Assembly (NCBI GenBank): GCA_003151215.1
Contig: PLXB01000145.1
Span: 1 to 11,793, forward strand
Origin: Ignavibacteriota bacterium
GTDB taxonomy: Bacteria; Bacteroidota; Kapaibacteriia; Palsa-1295
Length of the DNA stretch: 11,793 bases
Direction: 5' to 3'
The notes under the pieces were generated by a model that worked only from the letters and a program-made list of their open reading frames with translations, was not told the DNA's origin and ran no database searches. Of this stretch, positions 6,781-11,793 are shown in pieces. Within the stretch, counting starts at the first letter, position 1. Each line of letters opens with the position of its first letter. The position numbers and the translations under genes are program-made.

Positions 6781-7038
6781 GTGAACATAAAAAAAATTGC
6801 CGGTGAGAATATAAGAGGTTTCAGGACAACTTTAAATTGGTCACAAGAAAAGCTGGCAGGTGAATCAGGGCTATTTTATACTTATATCGGAAAAGTTGAA
6901 AGGGCAGAGGCAACAATCAGCATTACCAATCTTGCCAAAATAGCAAAAGCGCTTGGTGTTGAGCCAATTACACTTCTTACAAAGGACGCTTTTTTTCATC
7001 CCGGAAAATTTCAAAAAATTATTGCAAAAAGAAAGTGA
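6781..7038 (+). CDS. XRE-family helix-turn-helix transcriptional regulator
   Basis: The 85-residue product is almost entirely a Cro/C1-type HTH domain. The first HTH helix begins at SQEKLAGESG (21-30), the recognition helix is in LFYTYIGKVERAE (31-43), and ITNLAKIAKALGVEPITLL (48-66) closes the fold. This resembles the solitary small XRE regulators often found beside restriction-modification or accessory genes, but no such partner genes are present here. The start is GTG; the nearby inverted repeat ends two bases upstream, and the TATAAT at 6762 would give a very short leader, suggesting autoregulation and near-leaderless translation. It is divergent from the cysteine-rich/propeller cluster and 206 bases upstream of the plus-strand propeller pair. 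It likely controls one or both; this is inferred from position. Confidence 0.85.
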   Translation: MNIKKIAGENIRGFRTTLNWSQEKLAGESGLFYTYIGKVERAEATISITNLAKIAKALGVEPITLLTKDAFFHPGKFQKIIAKRK

Positions 7039-7116
7039 ATAAGCGATGACAGTTTCCAAGTAAGTCCTCCCACCCCACTTCGAGTAAAAACCATACGGAC
7101 GAGATGATAAAAGTTG

Positions 7117-7124
7117 TATATTTG
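7117..7124 (+). promoter_or_regulatory. Candidate -7 promoter box for the large propeller pair
   Basis: TATATTTG matches the TAnnTTTG -7 element and is the same octamer as the candidate box at 6765-6758 on the other strand. Transcription would begin near 7131 and give a leader of about 115 bases before the ATG at 7245. No clear -33 TTTG is present at the expected spacing. The preceding stretch 7039-7116 holds nothing I recognise. Confidence 0.35.
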
Positions 7125-7170
7125 TAACTTCAAGAGGGTACGAATAGCCATCTCCGGGATGCAATATTTT

Positions 7171-7216
7171 GTTCTGAAGAACGTAGTGAGTAGCTTCACT
7201 ACGTTGGTCAGTGAAC
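7171..7216 (+). terminator. Strong leader hairpin followed by U-rich run (terminator or attenuator)
   Basis: AACGTAGTGA (7180-7189) and TCACTACGTT (7196-7205) form a perfect 10-bp stem with a six-base loop. Outside it, after a 2x2 internal loop, TGA and GTTC (7171-7177) can pair with TCA and GAAC (7208-7216) across a two-base bulge. TTCTTTTT follows at 7217. It may end the XRE transcript or act as an attenuator in the leader of the propeller operon, whose ATG is 28 bases further on. Confidence 0.55.
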
Positions 7217-7244
7217 TTCTTTTTCATCATTTTAAAATCCCTCT

Positions 7245-9566
7245 ATGTATAAAATCAATCTTACCCGCAGGACGATTTTTCTCGTCGCAAGCATAGTAGT
7301 TCTTATACAAACCTCTATTGTTTATTCTCAACAGATCACCCGCATCAATCCGTCACATATCACTATGCACGGAATAAGCAGCGCTGATTATAATCATGGA
7401 ATGTGTGTCGGAGATTCGGCTGCGATCTTGCTGCAATCAGACAGCATTATTGTTAGTGTGCGAATTGAAGATTTTGTACCGCCGCATTTTGTTCTGCTTC
7501 AAGTACCTGTTTCGCATGACCATTCATTTTATGGAGTAAGTTATTATGATTCGCTTCATGCTATTGTTGTCGGCGACGCTGGGATAGTTCTGACGACAAG
7601 CGATAAAGGCGCGAGCTGGTTGCAGCAGGCAATGGGGCTCACAAACAAAACGTTGCGGGCTGTTACTCATATTTCAGGAAACATCTTCCAAATAGTCGGC
7701 GATGGCGGCACGATCCTTCGCTCGAATGACAACGGCTCAACGTGGAATACAATTTCCAGCGGAACTTCAAAAGCTCTCTATGCTGAAGCATTCGGCAGCG
7801 CGACCACCGGTCTTATTGCCGGTGAGGCAGGCACGATGCTGAAAACGACAGATGGCGGTCAAAGTTGGAACCTGCAGCCCGGTGCAGGAATTCCGTACTT
7901 AAATTTTTATGGCGTGGCAATGCTCAATCAGGACACAGCCATAGCAGTAGGCGATTCCGCACTTATCCGCTACACCAACGATGGCACGATCTGGAAAACT
8001 GCCAGAGATTCGAATATCATATCAAACCCAAGCAAATACCCTTCAACAGCACGATATGCGCCGCTTCGTACCGTTGCCTATACCGGGCTCCCCGGAACCT
8101 ATACCAACAGCGTTACCAATCCACAGCTTGCTGCAATGGCGCTCGGTGATGGCGATATTATGCATTACTTTTATAATCATCTTATCGTGGGGACAACTCC
8201 GGTGGATACAGTATGGGTATGTTATACTGCTGAAAAGATCGGTGATGCCGATGGTGGTATTGACGAAAAACAAGCCAGATTCACCTGCGTTGATGTAACT
8301 CATAATGGCCCCTATCTTTTATTTGCATTTGCCGGACCGTATGGTGAAATTTCCGGAAGCATAGACAGTACGATGGGCCGGTGGGGTTATGCGAGCAGTA
8401 CGTTACGAGTAAATCTTGACCATTATTTTTTCGCTTCTTTTGATAACGCGGGATACGGTTACTGTACTGTTGCCGGTGGGGATGTTGAGCGTTCAACCGA
8501 TAACGGATTCACGTGGAAACCGGTACTTTACGGAAAAGATGTTGCCGGCGTCATTTGTCTTGACTCGAACACGGCATTTGTTGCCGGATGGAACGGCGAA
8601 CTCTTTCGCACGAGAAATGGCGGAGTAAAATGGGACAGCATTCCTTCACTGACTCAATACCGATTACATGGTTTCGCATTCACATCTCCGGATACCGGTT
8701 TCTGTGTTGGGGACGGAGGGACGATATTACGCACATTCGATGGAGGCACTACCTGGAATGATAAATCACCGCCCTATCCTTCATTCCTAAAAGTCGTGGC
8801 ATTTAGCAGTACTGATACAGGAGTTGTTGTCGGTGATAACGGGACTCTTTTACGAACAACAGACGGAGGAGAAAACTGGACTTATAATGGCGATCACCCA
8901 CTTGCAAACTCAGAAGCAAGTATGAAATATATTCAGGCATTTCCTGATGGAACATATTATGTGGGCGCCGATAGTGCCGTCATGAAATCCACCGATCATG
9001 GATCAACATGGGAAGTTATTTATACCCCCCCCGATAGTGTCGGTATTTCATTCTATGATTCAAAAATCGGTATTCTTGGAGAATACTCAACTTCCTCAAT
9101 GCTTGTCCCTGACAGCATGACCCTTAAGTACACAACCGATGGCGGGAATACCTGGGCAAAAGAATTCACCGTTCCTTTCTACAATCTTCACCGATTACTC
9201 GCTCACTGGCTCGATGATTGCAGTTTCTTGCTCTATGGTATTGAAGGATTTATCATGAAGGTAAATCTGTGCGGGGTGAATGCCGTAACAGAAATCGTCT
9301 CACCAGCTTCACCTCCGATGAAAGTCTATCCGAATCCGAGTTCGCAAAGAAATGTCACTGTCGAATACGAAACCGAAAAAGACGGACCGATAACTATTGA
9401 ACTATGGGATGAACTTGGCAAGCGAATTGCAATACTTTATTCAGGATTTGAAGTGCAAGGTACTCATGAAAGAGTGCTTATACTCGATCCGAATTTGCAT
9501 GGCACATTCTTTATTCGTATTTCAAAAGAGGGCAGTTCGCAAACTTTACGAATGATAAAATTATGA
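7245..9566 (+). CDS. Large T9SS-sorted YCF48/BNR beta-propeller protein, first tandem copy
   Basis: The 773-residue product has a signal peptide (about 1-28, ending IVYSQQ). About ten propeller repeats of the form VGDxGxxLRTTDGGxTW follow, near residues 109, 151, 192, 235, 410, 447, 488, 529, 573 and 627. A T9SS C-terminal sorting domain covers about 690-773 (MKVYPNPSSQ... LRMIKL). Between the fourth and fifth repeats a non-repeat region (about 255-408) holds GDADGGID (333-340), which looks like a calcium-binding loop. YCF48-type repeats are known in a photosystem II assembly factor, but here, with a T9SS signal, they more likely form an extracellular propeller of unknown ligand. The ATG at 7245 has no Shine-Dalgarno; CCCTCT abuts it. 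A run of eight C (9025-9032) lies in the coding sequence. The stop overlaps the next gene's start as ATGA. Confidence 0.88.
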   Translation: MYKINLTRRTIFLVASIVVLIQTSIVYSQQITRINPSHITMHGISSADYNHGMCVGDSAAILLQSDSIIVSVRIEDFVPPHFVLLQVPVSHDHSFYGVSYYDSLHAIVVGDAGIVLTTSDKGASWLQQAMGLTNKTLRAVTHISGNIFQIVGDGGTILRSNDNGSTWNTISSGTSKALYAEAFGSATTGLIAGEAGTMLKTTDGGQSWNLQPGAGIPYLNFYGVAMLNQDTAIAVGDSALIRYTNDGTIWKTARDSNIISNPSKYPSTARYAPLRTVAYTGLPGTYTNSVTNPQLAAMALGDGDIMHYFYNHLIVGTTPVDTVWVCYTAEKIGDADGGIDEKQARFTCVDVTHNGPYLLFAFAGPYGEISGSIDSTMGRWGYASSTLRVNLDHYFFASFDNAGYGYCTVAGGDVERSTDNGFTWKPVLYGKDVAGVICLDSNTAFVAGWNGELFRTRNGGVKWDSIPSLTQYRLHGFAFTSPDTGFCVGDGGTILRTFDGGTTWNDKSPPYPSFLKVVAFSSTDTGVVVGDNGTLLRTTDGGENWTYNGDHPLANSEASMKYIQAFPDGTYYVGADSAVMKSTDHGSTWEVIYTPPDSVGISFYDSKIGILGEYSTSSMLVPDSMTLKYTTDGGNTWAKEFTVPFYNLHRLLAHWLDDCSFLLYGIEGFIMKVNLCGVNAVTEIVSPASPPMKVYPNPSSQRNVTVEYETEKDGPITIELWDELGKRIAILYSGFEVQGTHERVLILDPNLHGTFFIRISKEGSSQTLRMIKL
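9025..9032 (+). repeat. Eight-C homopolymer inside the first propeller gene
   Basis: The run spans codons 594-596 (Thr-Pro-Pro). Loss of one C leads to TGA at 9118-9120; gain of one C gives TAG directly after the run. Either change removes the T9SS sorting domain. The paralogue encodes the same residues with an interrupted run (ACG CCT CCC). Confidence 0.6.
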
Positions 9567-11793
9567 AAAATATTCATTCTCGCATCAGGTTATTGTTCCT
9601 TGCTGCAAGCATTATATTGTTAACAAATATTTCTCCCCTGTATTCGCAGCAGATCACCCGCGTTGCGCCGTCGAACATCACGCTTCGCGGCATCAGCATT
9701 GCCGATTATAATCATGCGATGGTCGTCGGAGATTCGGCAACAGTAGTGATTAATTTGGACTCTTTAGCTGCGATTATTACAAGTGATAATATCAATTCAA
9801 ATAATATATTCAAAGTTCTTCCAGTCCCTGTTTCCCGAAGTCATACATTCTATGGAGTAAGTTATTACGACTCGCTACATGCAATCGTTGTCGGCGATGC
9901 AGGGATTATTCTCACAACGAGCGATCAAGGAAAAAACTGGATAGAGCAGGCAAATGGTTTGACCAGCTTAACTTTACGAGCCATCACTCGCATCACCGGC
10001 AGTACCTTCCAAATTGTCGGTGATAGCGGTATGATCTTCCGTTCAACTGACTTTGGTGTCTCATGGAGTTTAATCACAAGCGGCACGACGAAAGCACTTT
10101 ATGCCGAAGCTTATGGAAGTACGAAGGTAGGGCTTGCTGTGGGTCAGACGGGTACAATTCTCAAAACAACGGATGGAGGTTTAAGCTGGAGCATAGTGCC
10201 GAGACAAGGGATATCCCAAAATTATTATTCTGTTGCAATGCTGAATGAAGATACTGCAACTGCTGTAGGAGGCAGGGCACTTGTCCGCTACACCAACGAT
10301 GGTAATATTTGGCAAACCAGAAATAATTACTATCCTTATTCACCCGTAAGTTATGCACCTTTACGTGCCGTTGCCTATACCGGGCTTGCAAGTATTGATA
10401 CGGTAACTCCTTATCCTCGTTATGCCCAAATATCGCTTGGCGACGGAGATGAACTTTTTGGATTGTACAATCGTGTTTTAATATATACTACAAACGGTTG
10501 GAATCTTTATTACGGAATATGTGAAGCTTCCACAGCTGTCAAAATTGGTGATGCAGATGGTGGTACTGACCCCGCACAAATGAGATATACTTGCCTTGCC
10601 GTTTGTAATACGGGGCCACATCTCGTAATAGGATTTGCAGGGGCTAACGGTCAAATTGCTGTAAGTAATGACAGCATGAGCACCTGGGATTATGCACATT
10701 GCCCCATCGATCCCAATACTTTTGACTATTTCTTTGCTTCCTTCGATAATTCAGGATATGGATACAGTACGGTTACAGGCAGCACGGTTGTGAGAACGGC
10801 GGATAACGGTTTGACCTGGAATATTGTCCTAAATGGAGAAGATGTATCAGGCGTCTATTGCCAGGACTCAAATACTGCTTTTGTGGCCGGTTGGAACGGA
10901 GCACTTTTCCGTACAAGAAACGGCGGTGTAACTTGGGATAGCATTCGGCAGATCACACAATACAAATTACATGACTTTGCTTTCACTTCGCCGGATACGG
11001 GCTTCTGTGTCGGCGACGGCGGGACGATCTTCCGCACGGTTGATGGCGGCACTACCTGGCAGGATAAATCAGTGCCTTACCCGGTATTTCTAAAGACTAT
11101 CGCATTCAGCACACCTCAGATAGGGGTAGCTGTTGGCGATCAGGGCACACTTCTTCGCACCACTAATGGCGGAGACAATTGGGTCAATAATACCGATCAG
11201 CCGCTTGCCGGGTCTCAGGCAAGTCTGAAATATGTTCAGGCATTTCCGGACGGGACGTATTATGTCGGCGCCGATAGCGCTGTGATGAAATCAACGGATC
11301 ATGGTGCAACCTGGTCGGTGATCTTCACGCCTCCCGATAGCGTCGGTATCTCGTTCTATAATTCCAAGATCGGCATTGTGGGGCAGTATTCGAGAACAAG
11401 CGAGATAGTCCCCGATAGCATAACACTAAGATACACATCTGACGGCGGAAAGACCTGGCCGAATCAATTTACCGTTCCATTTTACAATTACCACCGACTG
11501 CTGGCTCACTGGCTTGATGATCATACGTTTCTGCTTTACGGATTAGTAGGCTTTATTATGAAAGTTGATATGGGAGGCCCTGATGCCGTGACGGAAATAA
11601 TCTCGCCTGCTTCGCCGCCGATGAAAGTCTATCCGAATCCGAGCGTGCAAAAAAATGTAACGATCAAATACCAAGCCGAGAAAGACGGGCAGGTAACGAT
11701 TTCGCTTTATGATGAACTCGGCAAAGAAGTCGCAACACTGTACTCAGGATTTGACGTGCAGGGTACTTATGAAAGAGTGCTTACACTCGATCC
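9563..11793 (+). CDS. Large T9SS-sorted YCF48/BNR beta-propeller protein, second tandem copy, 3' end missing
   Basis: The ATG at 9563-9565 overlaps the previous stop (ATGA), so the two genes are probably translationally coupled. The frame is open to the window end (743 codons) and should finish about 25 codons later, judged from the first copy. The signal peptide is MKNIHSRIRLLFLAASIILL followed by TNISPLYSQQ. Repeats of the VGDxGxxLRTTDGGxTW type begin near residues 110, 152, 193, 236, 407, 442, 483, 524, 568 and 622. The interrupting region (about 252-405) keeps GDADGGTD (329-336) and has the cysteines C320, C344, C348 and C380, only partly matching the first copy. The sorting domain starts near 686 (MKVYPNPS). 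It is likely secreted and possibly anchored at the cell surface; its ligand is unknown. Confidence 0.87.
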   Translation, partial: MKNIHSRIRLLFLAASIILLTNISPLYSQQITRVAPSNITLRGISIADYNHAMVVGDSATVVINLDSLAAIITSDNINSNNIFKVLPVPVSRSHTFYGVSYYDSLHAIVVGDAGIILTTSDQGKNWIEQANGLTSLTLRAITRITGSTFQIVGDSGMIFRSTDFGVSWSLITSGTTKALYAEAYGSTKVGLAVGQTGTILKTTDGGLSWSIVPRQGISQNYYSVAMLNEDTATAVGGRALVRYTNDGNIWQTRNNYYPYSPVSYAPLRAVAYTGLASIDTVTPYPRYAQISLGDGDELFGLYNRVLIYTTNGWNLYYGICEASTAVKIGDADGGTDPAQMRYTCLAVCNTGPHLVIGFAGANGQIAVSNDSMSTWDYAHCPIDPNTFDYFFASFDNSGYGYSTVTGSTVVRTADNGLTWNIVLNGEDVSGVYCQDSNTAFVAGWNGALFRTRNGGVTWDSIRQITQYKLHDFAFTSPDTGFCVGDGGTIFRTVDGGTTWQDKSVPYPVFLKTIAFSTPQIGVAVGDQGTLLRTTNGGDNWVNNTDQPLAGSQASLKYVQAFPDGTYYVGADSAVMKSTDHGATWSVIFTPPDSVGISFYNSKIGIVGQYSRTSEIVPDSITLRYTSDGGKTWPNQFTVPFYNYHRLLAHWLDDHTFLLYGLVGFIMKVDMGGPDAVTEIISPASPPMKVYPNPSVQKNVTIKYQAEKDGQVTISLYDELGKEVATLYSGFDVQGTYERVLTLD

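Larger units (their letters stand above)
7245..11793 (+). repeat. Tandem gene duplication of the large propeller protein
   Basis: The genes at 7245-9566 and 9563-11793 align nearly end to end: signal peptide end SQQITR, FYGVSYYDSLHAIVVGDAG, AFVAGWNG, FTSPDTGFCVGDGGTI, FPDGTYYVGADSAVMKSTDHG and SPASPPMKVYPNPS are shared. Differences are concentrated at about residues 60-90 and 250-390. In the conserved parts many changes are at third codon positions, so the duplication is old and under protein-level constraint. The window cuts the second copy, so further copies may follow. Confidence 0.88.

Noticed and set aside
6789..6796. Eight-A run at the start of the XRE gene
   Set aside because: Such A runs are frequent in AT-rich lysine codons; no evidence for slippage here.
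6871..7230. 119-codon open frame on the minus strand
   Set aside because: It overlaps the XRE gene antisense and its 5' part is the regulatory leader; its protein shows no recognisable motif.
7865..8303. Several overlapping 70-105 codon frames on both strands inside the first large propeller gene
   Set aside because: They are shadow frames of a long, clearly coding repeat protein.
7245..11793. Possible photosystem II assembly function from YCF48 repeats
   Set aside because: The T9SS sorting domain, tandem copies and lack of any photosynthesis gene indicate a secreted propeller; the repeat family alone does not give that function.
1..11793. CRISPR arrays, tRNA or rRNA genes, transposases or insertion-sequence ends
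   Set aside because: No regularly spaced short repeats, no RNA-gene signatures and no transposase motifs were seen on either strand.

Overview
The window looks like chromosomal DNA from a member of the Bacteroidota/Chlorobiota (FCB) group, possibly an Ignavibacteria- or Kapabacteria-like lineage. The evidence is as follows. Four proteins end in a type IX secretion (T9SS) sorting domain with a 'YPNP' motif. Start codons generally lack Shine-Dalgarno sequences. Two intergenic regions carry TAnnTTTG boxes, the -7 element of Bacteroidota promoters. The placement is inferred from these traits alone; no phylogenetic marker was compared.

Left part (1-3291), mostly housekeeping. The 5' end of an ATP-type phosphoenolpyruvate carboxykinase gene (pckA) runs off the left edge on the minus strand. 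Upstream of it, on the same strand, is a gene for a 615-residue outer-membrane beta-barrel protein (385-2232, TTG start). Divergent from that is a small exported helical protein (2385-2795), followed by a clear rho-independent terminator (2822-2854) and then acpS, the holo-ACP synthase (2905-3291).

Middle part (3316-7038), an accessory surface/secretion locus. A minus-strand cluster encodes a secreted cysteine-rich protein (6148-6663) and then two related YCF48/BNR-repeat beta-propeller proteins with T9SS sorting domains (4743-6062 and 3316-4743, overlapping in TGATG). A small XRE-family helix-turn-helix regulator (6781-7038, GTG start) is divergent from the cluster. The 117-bp gap between them holds two inverted repeats that look like operators. 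The cysteine-rich gene is the oddest item: beyond its TAG stop the frame stays open for 32 codons with three more cysteines, and this stretch includes a nine-C tract and overlaps the next gene.

Right part (7245-11793). Two large paralogous T9SS propeller proteins lie in tandem on the plus strand. The first (7245-9566, 773 aa) overlaps the second (from 9563) by ATGA, and the second runs off the right edge. The first has a leader with a strong hairpin and a sequence complementary to the start region, and it carries an eight-C tract in its coding sequence.

Functional reading (inference): the right two thirds is a surface or secreted-protein locus. Four T9SS cargo propellers and one disulfide-rich exported protein are arranged in two tightly coupled operons around one small regulator. 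No mobile element, CRISPR array, tRNA or rRNA was seen, and no gene-free stretch exceeds about 210 bases.
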